Below are positions 47,147 through 55,986 of a stretch of 64,000 nucleotides of DNA, piece by piece. The stretch is from Acidithiobacillus sp. YTS05 (lineage in GTDB: Bacteria > Pseudomonadota > Gammaproteobacteria > Acidithiobacillales > Acidithiobacillaceae). Numbering within the stretch: position 1 is the stretch's first letter; every line of letters starts with the position of its first letter. The DNA lies in the NCBI RefSeq assembly GCF_024396695.1, contig NZ_CP094359.1, positions 2,658,001-2,722,000 on the forward strand. Reading direction: 5' to 3'. The translations under genes were made by a program, and so were the position numbers. The notes beneath the pieces were generated by a model, which did no database searches, was not told the DNA's origin, and saw only the letters and a program-made list of their open reading frames with translations.

Positions 47147-47866
47147 TTATCCTTTGACGCCCTTTTCTCGTCGGCTTCTCCACAGATTGTCCTGGCCATG
47201 CCGCCAGCGCCGCAGAATTTGCGCTCGATCCTCGTATAGCGCATGGGTGCGACTCTCCACAACGTGCAGAACTGATTCAGGCGCTTGTTCTGGCTGACCC
47301 GCCTGGAATGGGGGACTAGGTGCGTACTCCAAGGCGAGTTGTATGGCTTCTGCGGCTGGTTGGCCGCGTAAGGCGGCCACCGTGGTCAACGCAAAGTCGA
47401 TGCCCGCCGTTACCCCGCCACCGGTGATGAGATTCTCGTCCTGTACCACGCGCTCACGCACCGCGATAGCGTCGAAGCTGGGTAGCAGGTCGTGGTAGCG
47501 CCAGTGCGTGGTGGCCCGACGCCCCGCCAGTAGCCCTGCAGTACCTAGCAGCAGTGCTCCGGTACAAACCGAGGTGATCCATCGCGCCGCTGACGCCTGC
47601 TGCCGTACCCAATTCACGATCTCGTCGTCCAAAAGTAGTGCGTTGATACCGGCACCACCTGGAATACAGAGCACATCCACTGGTCGCACATCCCCTAGAT
47701 TCGCGTTGGGGTGGAGCGTCATGCCAGTTGAGCACACAACCGGTTCTCGATTCTTCCAGCATAGTCGAACCTCACAGTTGGGCAAGGAGGCAAAGACCTC
47801 ATACGGTCCCGCCAGATCCAGCAGTTGAATGCCTGGGAACACCAGGAAATCCACCGTAATCGTCAT
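47147..47866 (-). CDS. DJ-1/PfpI family protein, isonitrile hydratase-like
   Basis: A 239-residue protein of the DJ-1/PfpI fold. The nucleophile elbow is SVCTGALLLG with Cys near 120. VDFLVFPGIQLLDLAGPYEV and GGGVTAGIDFAL are typical of the isonitrile hydratase/GlxA group. There is no AraC DNA-binding tail. The last 25 residues are basic. Its start overlaps the end of paiB, so they are co-transcribed. Confidence 0.82.
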   Translation of the reverse strand: MTITVDFLVFPGIQLLDLAGPYEVFASLPNCEVRLCWKNREPVVCSTGMTLHPNANLGDVRPVDVLCIPGGAGINALLLDDEIVNWVRQQASAARWITSVCTGALLLGTAGLLAGRRATTHWRYHDLLPSFDAIAVRERVVQDENLITGGGVTAGIDFALTTVAALRGQPAAEAIQLALEYAPSPPFQAGQPEQAPESVLHVVESRTHALYEDRAQILRRWRHGQDNLWRSRREKGVKG

Positions 47867-48522
47867 CCGGAATGGTCCTTTTTGCCATTTTTGCGGCTAG
47901 TCAGTACGTAATCCGCCATGGCCTCAGAATCAGGCCGTTTTTGTTGCTCCAGGTGCGCGACGACACTGTCACGGTTGCAAAGTGGCTGGTTCTGGCTGAC
48001 TTTCCACTTGCCCATCCAGCGGGAGATGGTTATTTCTATTCCCACTACCTGTTGGATGAGCCGCTCCGTGAAATCCCGGGGCGCATCTTCAACTTCCCAG
48101 GGCCGGGAAAAGTCCTTCTCCTGCTGTGTGGTCAGGGCAGCCATCTGCTGCCTTACCCAATCGGGATCGTCTCTGACCCGCAGCGAACCGTGGGCATGGA
48201 CGACGGCATAGTTCCAGGTAGGCACCACCTTGCCGGTTTCCGCCTTGGTGGCATACCAAGAGGGGCTGATGTAGTGTTGCGGCCCCTGAAAAATAACCAG
48301 CACCTCGCCGTCCGGGAGCGCCTCGTGCCACAGTGGGTTAGCGCGCGCCACATGTCCCTGCAGCACCGGTTGCGGTCCTTCGCCGGGTGCAAGGTACAAG
48401 GGAATATGATTCGCCTCCAGACCATTAGCGCCCATACTGACCAGTGTTGCGAGGGGATAACGCTGAATCAATGCCCGCAGGATCTCGGGGCGGGTTTCCG
48501 CAAACGGCTCAGGGCAGTACAT
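47863..48522 (-). CDS. PaiB-family FMN-binding protein
   Basis: A 219-residue protein with the PaiB pattern: MYCPEPFAETRPEILRALIQ, ANHIPL, HVARANPLW, and ISPSWYATK...VPTWNYAVVHAHG. PaiB in Bacillus is a negative regulator of sporulation and protease genes; members are flavin split-barrel proteins and may be enzymes. It overlaps the DJ-1-like gene by 4 bases. Confidence 0.9.
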   Translation of the reverse strand: MYCPEPFAETRPEILRALIQRYPLATLVSMGANGLEANHIPLYLAPGEGPQPVLQGHVARANPLWHEALPDGEVLVIFQGPQHYISPSWYATKAETGKVVPTWNYAVVHAHGSLRVRDDPDWVRQQMAALTTQQEKDFSRPWEVEDAPRDFTERLIQQVVGIEITISRWMGKWKVSQNQPLCNRDSVVAHLEQQKRPDSEAMADYVLTSRKNGKKDHSG

Positions 48523-48536
48523 GGTCGGTCTCCGCG

Positions 48537-49184
48537 CTATTCAATGTTCGGCGCCGTAGCCTCGCTTACGCACGAATCCGTGGCGGGTGGGCAGGCGTCA
48601 ATGGGATGGCTCCGATACTGCGATATGCTTTGCAGCTTCTCCATGGCGGCGATCAAATCCGGCCAGGGTTCGGCCCAAACATCCGGGTAGGTTTGCTCGC
48701 CGTTATAAATAGTCGGATAGGCCAGGTTTTCTTGTCTGGGCATGAATTCACAGTGGATCTCGGGTCTGCTGTTGCCGCGGGCATCACAGCGATACCAGCC
48801 GTGATCATCCAGCCAGACCGCAGTAAAGCCGTGTGTGCAATAGGGCGGATTGGGGCCATCCAGCGTCAGTCGTTGATAGCAGAATCCCGCATGGATTTGG
48901 TTGGCGCGCCACAAGGCCACCAGCAAGTGGCTTTTCGCAAAACACAGACCGGTGCCACTATGCAGCACTTCCGACGCCACACAGGTCACCTCCTCTCGAT
49001 GAAAATCGATACTGTGCTCGATATGATCACGTACCCAGTCGAAGCAGCGTTTCGCAGTAGTCGTTGCATCGTCAGAAGATAGCGCTAACGCCAAGCCGCG
49101 GATGTCGGCATTCGAATAATCTACGACCCGACTCTCCCCCAGGAAGTCTGCTGTCGGCCGGCTATCCCACTTCGATGACCCCAT
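48537..49184 (-). CDS. Transglutaminase-like cysteine protease family protein
   Basis: A 215-residue protein with a transglutaminase fold. Cys is in SGTGLCFAKSHLLVALWR, His in CTHGFTAVWLDDHGW, and Asp follows in YRCDARGNS. Substrate unknown. The start at 49184 (MGSSKWDSRPTADFLGESRV) has a GAGGG site; the frame is open to 49304. It ends 14 bases before paiB. Confidence 0.78.
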   Translation of the reverse strand: MGSSKWDSRPTADFLGESRVVDYSNADIRGLALALSSDDATTTAKRCFDWVRDHIEHSIDFHREEVTCVASEVLHSGTGLCFAKSHLLVALWRANQIHAGFCYQRLTLDGPNPPYCTHGFTAVWLDDHGWYRCDARGNSRPEIHCEFMPRQENLAYPTIYNGEQTYPDVWAEPWPDLIAAMEKLQSISQYRSHPIDACPPATDSCVSEATAPNIE

Positions 49185-49197
49185 TGATCCCTCACCA

Positions 49198-49680
49198 TTA
49201 CCGTGTTGGCTTGCGCAATACCTGAATTTCTGCCCTATCGACCAGATTCCATTCCCCTGAATTCCGATAGAGCCGTTTCTGTAGTCGTGGATAATCACAA
49301 ACATCCTGATCTAGTCGCTGACCGATCACCAGGCACACAAGCGCTTCAGCTCCATCGTTACGAATACTGTGGGCCGCCGTGCGACATGGAAAGCCGAAGA
49401 AATCGCTGGGACCGATAGGATAGCTATCCTCCCCGAGGAAAAGGGTGCCGGTACCAGAGAGGACATAGACGGCCTCTTCTTCGTAGTGGTGAAGATGGTG
49501 CTCGGTGCTCTCCCGGCCCGGTTCCACCTCGATGCGATGTATGCCCAGGTTTTGCAGGCCGACGGCGTCGCCGAGCGACTTGTTGATACGGGCGGCGCCC
49601 GGGTTGAGGAAATGAACCTTCCGCTCGCCCGGCATTTGCTCAATGTCCTGCGCAGTCAGGAGAAATTTCCTGGTAGTCAT
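49198..49680 (-). CDS. Cupin-domain protein
   Basis: A 160-residue cupin: ESTEHHLHHYEEEAVYVLSG holds the His/Glu metal motif and FFGFPCRTAAHSIRNDG the second. Substrate unknown. ATG 49680 (MTTRKFLLTAQDIEQMPG) is chosen although the frame is open to 49923. It ends 13 bases before the transglutaminase gene, making a four-gene reverse-strand cluster. Confidence 0.75.
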   Translation of the reverse strand: MTTRKFLLTAQDIEQMPGERKVHFLNPGAARINKSLGDAVGLQNLGIHRIEVEPGRESTEHHLHHYEEEAVYVLSGTGTLFLGEDSYPIGPSDFFGFPCRTAAHSIRNDGAEALVCLVIGQRLDQDVCDYPRLQKRLYRNSGEWNLVDRAEIQVLRKPTR

Positions 49681-49981
49681 ATCAGCGTGGGCCCTCCGAG
49701 AGGTCAGGCTTGTCCTGATCGATAGCCTCTTTGCCTCTGCGCGATTTGTCAACGCCCGGTCCATCGCATCAACCCCCGCTTTTGTCACGGCTTCCGTACG
49801 GGACAGGAACAGGCCGACGAGAACGCCAGAGAATTGCTCCACCTGGGTGAACTGCGTGTTCCCATTGCTGAGCGTGATGCGTTGATGGACGCCCCTTTGA
49901 GGCGCACGCCGGTACAGAACCAAGCAGGTCGGTCCCCAGAACCCATGCCGGCTGTAGCCCCTGCCAGGCGCAATCCCCTGC
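49681..49981. other. Upstream region of the cupin cluster
   Basis: About 300 bases. The cupin frame remains open through most of it but shows no family match (SRTEAVTKAGVDAMDRALTN). I see no separate gene. Confidence 0.4.
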
Positions 49982-50007
49982 CTATCCCCTTTTTGGCTGG
50001 CTATACC
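49982..50007 (+). promoter_or_regulatory. 26-bp transfer-operon motif, copy 4
   Basis: CTATCCCC-TTTTTGG-CT-GGCTATACC, then AGAGCAGG as in copy 1. It ends 43 bases before trbF. Confidence 0.6.
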
Positions 50008-50050
50008 AGAGCAGGAAGCGGGTTTTGGCTTTTGGAAAAGGGAGCCCTTT

Positions 50051-50731
50051 ATGGCAGAGCAGAGAGAAGTCGCCGAACACTACCTGGTGGCGCGGCGGGA
50101 GTGGCTGGAACGGTACGGCGACTACATCGCCCAGGCGAAGAACTGGCGAATGGCTGCACTCGGATCTATCGGTATTGCCGCTCTGTTCGGGGCGGGCATG
50201 GTGTACGAGGCCAGCCGGGTGCATGTCGTGCCCTACGTCGTCGAAGTCAACCATCTGGGACAGGCCGTGCATCTCGCCCAGGAAGTGCAGGCAGGCACCT
50301 ACGATCTGCCCGTCGTGCGCCACGTCATCGCCCATTGGGTGCGGGACGTGCGGGAACGGCTACCCGTGGTGGCCGCCGAGAAGCAGATTTACCAGTCCAC
50401 TTACCACATCGTGGGAAATAAGGAGAGCCAGCAGCTCACCGCGTATTTCCAGCGGCACAACCCGTACTCCAACTTCACCAACAACGAGGGCGGACGGACC
50501 GTGGAGATCACGTCGGTCCTGCCCGTAGGCACGCCCAAGGCCAAGGGCGGAACGATGCAAGTGCAGTGGATCGAGACGCAGTACGGAGCCGGCGGGTCCA
50601 TCACGTGGCAAAAGGACTACGAGGGGACCGTCACCTACCGCATCCAGCCGCCCTCTGACAATCCCGCTGTCCTCAAAGTGGATCCCTTCGGCATCTATCT
50701 CACGTCCTTCACCTGGAATCTGGTTCCCTGA
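50051..50731 (+). CDS. trbF: TrbF, VirB8-like mating-pore protein
   Basis: A 226-residue bitopic inner-membrane protein: cytoplasmic N-terminus, one helix (MAALGSIGIAALFGAGMVY), and a periplasmic VirB8 domain (VVPYVVEVNHLGQAV...FGIYLTSFTWNL). Normal length. It opens the trbF-trbG-trbI unit 12 bases before trbG. Confidence 0.92.
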   Translation: MAEQREVAEHYLVARREWLERYGDYIAQAKNWRMAALGSIGIAALFGAGMVYEASRVHVVPYVVEVNHLGQAVHLAQEVQAGTYDLPVVRHVIAHWVRDVRERLPVVAAEKQIYQSTYHIVGNKESQQLTAYFQRHNPYSNFTNNEGGRTVEITSVLPVGTPKAKGGTMQVQWIETQYGAGGSITWQKDYEGTVTYRIQPPSDNPAVLKVDPFGIYLTSFTWNLVP

Positions 50732-50743
50732 AAGGAGATCGTC

Positions 50744-51832
50744 ATGCGTTCATACATGCTTCGTGCGGCGGTGGCCGCGGCCACTTTTGGAATTGGCGGG
50801 GTAGCGATTGCCGGTGTCGTCACCGGCGGTCCGGCCTCTCCGGATCCAGGCGGGATTCCGGGCAAGGTGCCGCCCATGGCTTCCTATACGGTACCCGCCG
50901 TGCGGCAACCCAACGCCCAGGCCACGGGGACGGATGGATCCGCCATGCCGACCCAGGAGACCTCCACGGAAATCTGGGAAAAAGCCATCGCCACGCCGCC
51001 GCAGGGCCGCATCTCGGAGCGGTCCAGGAAAGCCGCGGAAAAGGCTTTGGTCGCCGCCTACGAGGCGGGCAAGACGCAGAACCTTCCGCCCATTGCCGGG
51101 ACCAACGGCGAGGTTCTGTACGCCTACGGGCAGTCCTTGCCGACCCTGGTGACCGCACCCCTGCATACGTCGGTCATCGTCTTTCGCTCCGGTATGACGG
51201 GTCCCAAGGCGGTCGGATTGTCGCCGGCCTACTGGCAGGTGGAGGCCCTCATGGCTGGCCAGCAACCGGAACTAGCGGTCACGCCCCGGTTTGCGGGCCT
51301 GCACGCCAATCTGGTGGTGACGGGTACGTCGCCCTCCGGCAAGGCCATGAACTACGTCATCGAGGTGACCAGCGACAAGACGCGCTACACACCCATGATC
51401 GGCTTCTACTACCCGGACGCCATAGTCCGTACCTGGAAGCAGGATGCCGCAGCCAAGGCGGCCTTCGCGCAGAAGGTCTCGCGTCAGACCGTGGCGGTCC
51501 TGCCAACCATCGATGCCGCCAACCTGGACTTCCACTGGAAAATCCATTGCGCTGGTGGTGGCTGGTTCTCCGATAGCGATTGCCGGTCCATCGAGCCCTT
51601 GCGGGTCTTCGACGACGGCAAGCAGACCTTCATCCAGTTCCGGCCGGATCAGGGCAGCCACGGCGGCATACCATCCGTGCTGGCGGAAAACGCGGCTGGA
51701 CAGAACGCCATCGTCAACACCACGTTCCGGGACGGTTACTACATCGTGGACGGAGTGCCGCACAAAATCCTGCTTCTGGCTGGCAAGGGCAGCAGCGGCA
51801 AGGTGGTCCGGCTCACCCACGAGCGCAACTAA
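50744..51832 (+). CDS. trbG: TrbG, VirB9-like outer-pore protein
   Basis: A 362-residue periplasmic protein. A signal sequence leads into an Ala/Pro-rich linker, then a beta-rich VirB9 domain with YTPMIGFYYPDAIVRTW and the C-terminal TFRDGYYIVDGVPHKILLLA. AAGGAG precedes the start. It forms the outer core with TrbI and the lipoprotein. Confidence 0.92.
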   Translation: MRSYMLRAAVAAATFGIGGVAIAGVVTGGPASPDPGGIPGKVPPMASYTVPAVRQPNAQATGTDGSAMPTQETSTEIWEKAIATPPQGRISERSRKAAEKALVAAYEAGKTQNLPPIAGTNGEVLYAYGQSLPTLVTAPLHTSVIVFRSGMTGPKAVGLSPAYWQVEALMAGQQPELAVTPRFAGLHANLVVTGTSPSGKAMNYVIEVTSDKTRYTPMIGFYYPDAIVRTWKQDAAAKAAFAQKVSRQTVAVLPTIDAANLDFHWKIHCAGGGWFSDSDCRSIEPLRVFDDGKQTFIQFRPDQGSHGGIPSVLAENAAGQNAIVNTTFRDGYYIVDGVPHKILLLAGKGSSGKVVRLTHERN

Positions 51833-51843
51833 GGAGGGGACCC

Positions 51844-53145
51844 GTGGCAGACCATCGGATACCCCTGGGCGAAGGCCCGGGAAAGGTCAAGGGATCCCTG
51901 ATCCCGGACAAACGGAGCCTGGGCGCTCACCTGAGATCCAAAAAGATCGTGGCCGCAACCGTGCTGGCACTGGTGGCCGCAGGTGGAGGAGGATTGCTTG
52001 CCATAGACAAGCTCCATGGTTTTGGAGCCGGGCCTTCCGCGGCGCAGGAGAAGCCACACAAGGCCCCGGATATGCGGGCGCTACCCAAATCGAAGCCTGA
52101 CGTGACTGCTCCGGTAAACAGTACAGCGACCGCCGCGACGGCGAGCGCCCGGTCGCAGGCTCCGGCGTACGTGGCGTCCCCGGCGACGGCTCCCGGAAAC
52201 AGCCAACCCAGTCCGCAGGAGACTGCCTTTATGGAGGCCCTGAGTGGGCAGGGAGGGCCGGGGGGATCCGGAACGTCCTGGGGAGGGAACCCCACCGGCA
52301 TGGTGGCTGCGGCCGCCGCGTCGGCAGCCGCCTCGCCCTTGCCGGATGCGAACCCGGAAGGTGCACTGACCCTGGCAAAGTCCATTGCGCTCATGACGGG
52401 CAAGAACCAGGCGCAGGGCGGGGTGTACAGCTCCCACCTGGACCGGCGTGAGGTCAGCCCCTGGGAGCTGCTCCAGGGCGCCGTGATACCCGCCATCCTG
52501 GAGACGGGCATCAAGTCCGATCTTGCCGGCGAGGTCACGGCGGTCGTGGCCCATCCCGTCTACAACAGTCTGAACGCGGCCTACGTGCTGATCCCCGCGG
52601 GCAGTCGCCTGATCGGCTATTACCGGTCCGGGGCGGTCATGGGCCAGACCCGCGTAGGCGTGGAGTGGACTCGTATCGAGTTCCCCAACGGCACCTACAT
52701 TCGGCTATCCAACATGCCGGGCACGTCGCCGCGCGGCTATGCGGGCTTCAAGGACCTGGTGAACAACCACACCTGGGAGATCTTCAAGAACGCCCTGCTT
52801 CTGTCCCTGATCGACGTGGGTATGGCCGAGGCGAGCCCGACCAGCACCTCCACCAATACGACGGGCGTTACGGCGAACGAAGCCTTGCAGAATGGGGAGC
52901 AGGCCCTTGCCCAGACCTTCGGCCAGGCGGAGACCCAGTTGTTCCAGAAATACATCAATATCGCGCCGACCCTCACCATCCAGCCGGGATACGCTTTCAA
53001 CGTGGTGGTGACGAAGGATCTGGTGTTCCCGGGACCGTATCGGCACGGAGTGAATCTGGTGGGGACCAGGTCGGTGGCGATGACGCCCCAGGCTCCTGAC
53101 CAACCTTCCGAAGCCAATCCTTATACGCAAGGAGGTGGCGGGTGA
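51844..53145 (+). CDS. trbI: TrbI, VirB10-like core protein
   Basis: A 433-residue protein spanning both membranes in VirB10 style. A basic N-terminus is followed by one helix (IVAATVLALVAAGGGGLLAI), a Pro/Ala-rich periplasmic linker, and a beta-barrel domain with ELLQGAVIPAILETGIKSDL and YNSLNAAYVLIPAGSRLIGY. GTG 51844 has AAGGAGGGGA upstream; the frame is open to 51580 inside trbG. It overlaps the next gene by 4 bases. Confidence 0.93.
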   Translation: MADHRIPLGEGPGKVKGSLIPDKRSLGAHLRSKKIVAATVLALVAAGGGGLLAIDKLHGFGAGPSAAQEKPHKAPDMRALPKSKPDVTAPVNSTATAATASARSQAPAYVASPATAPGNSQPSPQETAFMEALSGQGGPGGSGTSWGGNPTGMVAAAAASAAASPLPDANPEGALTLAKSIALMTGKNQAQGGVYSSHLDRREVSPWELLQGAVIPAILETGIKSDLAGEVTAVVAHPVYNSLNAAYVLIPAGSRLIGYYRSGAVMGQTRVGVEWTRIEFPNGTYIRLSNMPGTSPRGYAGFKDLVNNHTWEIFKNALLLSLIDVGMAEASPTSTSTNTTGVTANEALQNGEQALAQTFGQAETQLFQKYINIAPTLTIQPGYAFNVVVTKDLVFPGPYRHGVNLVGTRSVAMTPQAPDQPSEANPYTQGGGG

Positions 53146-53420
53146 AGTCCCGGATCATCCCCCGGTTGCGGCGAGATCTCATCGCCCCGCAATACCAAGA
53201 CGATGCCAACGCCCGGGCGGTGCGGGTGAGCCAGGAACTGGTGCGGCTTTCGGTGGTGGAGTTGCGCAGCATGGGTCTGCGCCGGGCCAGTCGCCCCGTG
53301 CCGGAACCGCCTTACGAACCCTTCGCCATCGCGCTCACCCCGGAGGCTTCGGCCAAGGTCGCGCAGCTGCCGGACAGCGTGAGCGTCTCGGCCATCGTGC
53401 AGGAGATTCTGCGGCGGTAA
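53142..53420 (+). CDS. Small hypothetical protein at the end of the trb unit
   Basis: Ninety-two residues from GTG 53142, overlapping trbI by 4 bases. It is basic at the N-terminus and ends VSVSAIVQEILRR, which hints at a ribbon-helix-helix-like C-terminal helix. No family is recognised; a role linked to transfer is inferred from coupling. Confidence 0.55.
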   Translation: MKSRIIPRLRRDLIAPQYQDDANARAVRVSQELVRLSVVELRSMGLRRASRPVPEPPYEPFAIALTPEASAKVAQLPDSVSVSAIVQEILRR

Positions 53421-53469
53421 CGAGACCATCTGCGCTAGCGATACAGGGCGCAACGGGTGCTGGCTATAC
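53419..53469 (+). promoter_or_regulatory. Composite motif region before parA
   Basis: AACGAGACCATCTGCGCTA at 53419 resembles the second motif, and GGCTATACC at 53462 equals the end of the 26-bp motif. Only partial matches; weakest copy. Confidence 0.35.
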
Positions 53470-53496
53470 CGGTCTGGATCACTACAGGAGATTGTC

Positions 53497-54360
53497 ATGG
53501 AACCGAAGTGCGTTGTCTTTGCGAACCAGAAGGGCGGCGTGGGCAAGACCACGCTTGCCGTACATATGGCCATCCATGCCCACAACATGGGCTTTCGGAC
53601 CTTGCTGGTCGATCTGGACCAGCAGGGCAGCAGCACCTTCTTGTTGACCGGAGACGCGGATCGCCACCAGACCGAAGCGGGGACCGCGTTAGATCTCTGG
53701 TATCCGAATCGTAAGGTGCCCGTACAGGTGTCCCCCATCTTCGGGTTCGACTTCCTCCAGGCGTCGGCGGCTCTGGATGCCGTGGACGATGATCTGGATC
53801 CCGCCATACGGGCCTTGCGCCGGCTGCTCGTCGTGGACAGCGGTCAGGGCCCGTATCACGTGGTCGTCGTCGATTGTCCCCCCGCACCCGGGGTACGGCA
53901 GATGGCGCCGTTGATGGTGGCAGACCGGTTGGTCGTGCCGGTCACTCCGGATGCCCTGGGCACGCAAGGTCTGGCGTCCATGATCCAGCTTGGCCTGACG
54001 CAGGTGCGCCCGGTCAACCCGAAGCTGGAACTCCGGGTGCTGATCAACCGGCTCAAGGCCAACTCCCCCAAGAACCGGGCTATCGCGCAAAACCTGCACG
54101 ATCAGCTCCCGGAGTTTGTCCTGCCGGACGATCTGTACGAACGCGAAGATGTGCGCACTGGCCTTCGGCTCGGGAAGCCCTATTGGGAAGTGTGCCGCGA
54201 TGCCGGGCAGCAGGACGCTTGGTACCAGACCTTCGACGGTTTGTTGGAGGGCGTCGAAGGAGACGAGGCGCAAACCCAAGGGGTAGAAGTCGATGCCCCG
54301 GACAACGCGGATGAAATACTGGCGCAACAGGAAGCCCGCCGTGGCGAGGTGATGTCGTGA
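53497..54360 (+). CDS. parA: ParA-family partition ATPase
   Basis: A 287-residue deviant Walker ATPase: KGGVGKTT at residues 12-19, VVVDCPPAP (switch region) and LRVLINRLKANSP. It positions or stabilises the element with ParB. ATAGGAG-like site (ACAGGAGA) precedes the start. It overlaps parB by 4 bases. Confidence 0.93.
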   Translation: MEPKCVVFANQKGGVGKTTLAVHMAIHAHNMGFRTLLVDLDQQGSSTFLLTGDADRHQTEAGTALDLWYPNRKVPVQVSPIFGFDFLQASAALDAVDDDLDPAIRALRRLLVVDSGQGPYHVVVVDCPPAPGVRQMAPLMVADRLVVPVTPDALGTQGLASMIQLGLTQVRPVNPKLELRVLINRLKANSPKNRAIAQNLHDQLPEFVLPDDLYEREDVRTGLRLGKPYWEVCRDAGQQDAWYQTFDGLLEGVEGDEAQTQGVEVDAPDNADEILAQQEARRGEVMS

Positions 54361-55577
54361 AAGAATCGTTATTGAAAGGTATCAATCTGGATGCCGCCCG
54401 TGCGGCTCTGCAAGCCGCTCCGGACGGGAGTAACACCAATCTGGTGGCTCTGTATCTGTCCCTGGACAACATCGAGCCCGACCCCAACCAGCCCCGCCGT
54501 GGTCTGGAGGCCGGAGAGGGCGGCCAGAGTCTGGAGGAACTGGCGGACAGCATCCTGCAACACGGGGTGCTCCAGCCCATTACGGTGGAGGCCAATGGGC
54601 AGGGAAAGTATCGGATCGTGGCCGGAGAGCGGCGCTGGCGTGCCGCGATGATCGCCCGGGACCGGGGGGAGCCCTGCGCCCGAAAGGATTACGATCTCCA
54701 GCGCATCCCCGCCGTCATCACCCACTCGGAGAATCCGGCGGATCGCCTGGAGATGCAGCTGGTGGAGAATCTGGCCCGTGCCGATATGCGGGATACGGAC
54801 ATAGCCGTCGCTCTGCAATCCCTCCTGGGTACCTTGCAGATCAGTAAGGCGGAATTGGCGCGGCGTATCGGACGCGACAGATCCTGGGTGTCCCGGATAC
54901 TCGCCAAGGCCGATCCCGCCGCGTCCGAACTGGCAATCCAGGTAGGGGTATCCCTGGAGGACCTGGGAATACTGGAATTGCAACGCCTGCTGTCCTGGCA
55001 GGGGGACCCGGAAAAAAGCCATTGGATCGATGCCGTGGCCGAAGCCATCCAGGAGGGTGCGCCCTTCAGCCGTGCGCTTCTGAATGCGATAGAGCAAAGG
55101 GAACAGCGCCCGGGGCCCAACCCTGCCACCCTCACCGGCAATACGGCCGTCGCGGTTCCTCTACCTGCAGGCGATACAGCGGTTCCGCCGCCGGGCATGG
55201 CAGACGTTCCACCAATGGCGGATTCGCAGAGCCATACCGCACCGGGAAACGGCGAAGAAAAGATCTGGGATAAAGACGGTGACAGCACGGAGCATACCGC
55301 GATGGTGGCAGCTTCCCGGTATGGCAGTTCCGCCGCCGAAGGCGATGATGCGGGAGATCCGCAAAGCGAGGACTCTCACGACGGCCGGGTAGATGCTGAT
55401 GGCACACCGGAACGGCAGGCCCCTGCGGTTCGCAACACGGTCCGGGTGTCCATTCCGCTGCTCCTGGTGGAGCGGCTGTTTGAACGGGCGGGCATGGGCG
55501 GCACGGATCCTGTTGAGGAAGATGTTCTCGCTGCCCTGGAATTGCTATTGGAGTACCCCGGGACCGACCCGGCGTGA
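54357..55577 (+). CDS. parB: ParB-family partition protein
   Basis: A 406-residue ParB/Spo0J protein: the nuclease-like N-terminal region (NIEPDPNQPRRGLE, AGERRWRAA), then a helix-turn-helix with QISKAELARRIGRDRSWVSR. The C-terminal part is longer than usual and low in complexity. It ends 169 bases before the tRNA fragment. No parS site was identified. Confidence 0.93.
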   Translation: MKESLLKGINLDAARAALQAAPDGSNTNLVALYLSLDNIEPDPNQPRRGLEAGEGGQSLEELADSILQHGVLQPITVEANGQGKYRIVAGERRWRAAMIARDRGEPCARKDYDLQRIPAVITHSENPADRLEMQLVENLARADMRDTDIAVALQSLLGTLQISKAELARRIGRDRSWVSRILAKADPAASELAIQVGVSLEDLGILELQRLLSWQGDPEKSHWIDAVAEAIQEGAPFSRALLNAIEQREQRPGPNPATLTGNTAVAVPLPAGDTAVPPPGMADVPPMADSQSHTAPGNGEEKIWDKDGDSTEHTAMVAASRYGSSAAEGDDAGDPQSEDSHDGRVDADGTPERQAPAVRNTVRVSIPLLLVERLFERAGMGGTDPVEEDVLAALELLLEYPGTDPA

Positions 55578-55745
55578 CGTTGGTTTTATGGCACAATGCA
55601 TTTCGATTGACACAGGGATTGGTGGGTGCCCGAGGGCACAGAATTGTGCCAAATGGCACGGATGAATGGGTTAAAGCGGTGGCAGATTGGCGCTTAATGG
55701 GTTGATTTTGCGATTGTGGCTTTGAATTTGCGCCGTCTAAATCGC

Positions 55746-55791
55746 ACTGAAAATCCTCGTGTCGGTGGTTCGATTCCGCCCCTGGGCACCA
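55746..55791 (+). tRNA. 3' half of tRNA-Phe, probable attachment site of the element
   Basis: ACTGAAAATCC contains the GAA anticodon and 3' stem side, followed by the T arm GGTGG-TTCGATT-CCGCC and the acceptor CCTGGGC-A-CCA. The 5' half is absent: the preceding bases (TCGC) do not pair with TCCTC of the anticodon stem. This is what an integrated element leaves at one boundary. The intact tRNA-Phe should lie at the other end, outside the window. Confidence 0.85.
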
Positions 55792-55920
55792 CCTCTCTGT
55801 AACCTACAATATCCCCGCACCCCGAAAAGCCTCCCCCGCCGACCGGCAGCCATCTTCTCTGGCATGGAACCTGCTTTTGTCAAGCAGAAGACGACTTGCC
55901 GGCGCTGAAATCGGCACTTT

Positions 55921-55939
55921 CTTGCCACGCGCTGGCAAG
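55921..55939. repeat. Perfect inverted repeat upstream of flagellin
   Basis: CTTGCCA-CGCGC-TGGCAAG, 7-bp arms, 48 bases before the flagellin start. No T-run follows, so it is more likely an operator or leader hairpin than a terminator. Confidence 0.55.
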
Positions 55940-55986
55940 ACCTCACCGTAGCTGCCGAAAAATTGACGAACTTGGGGGGTATTGAG

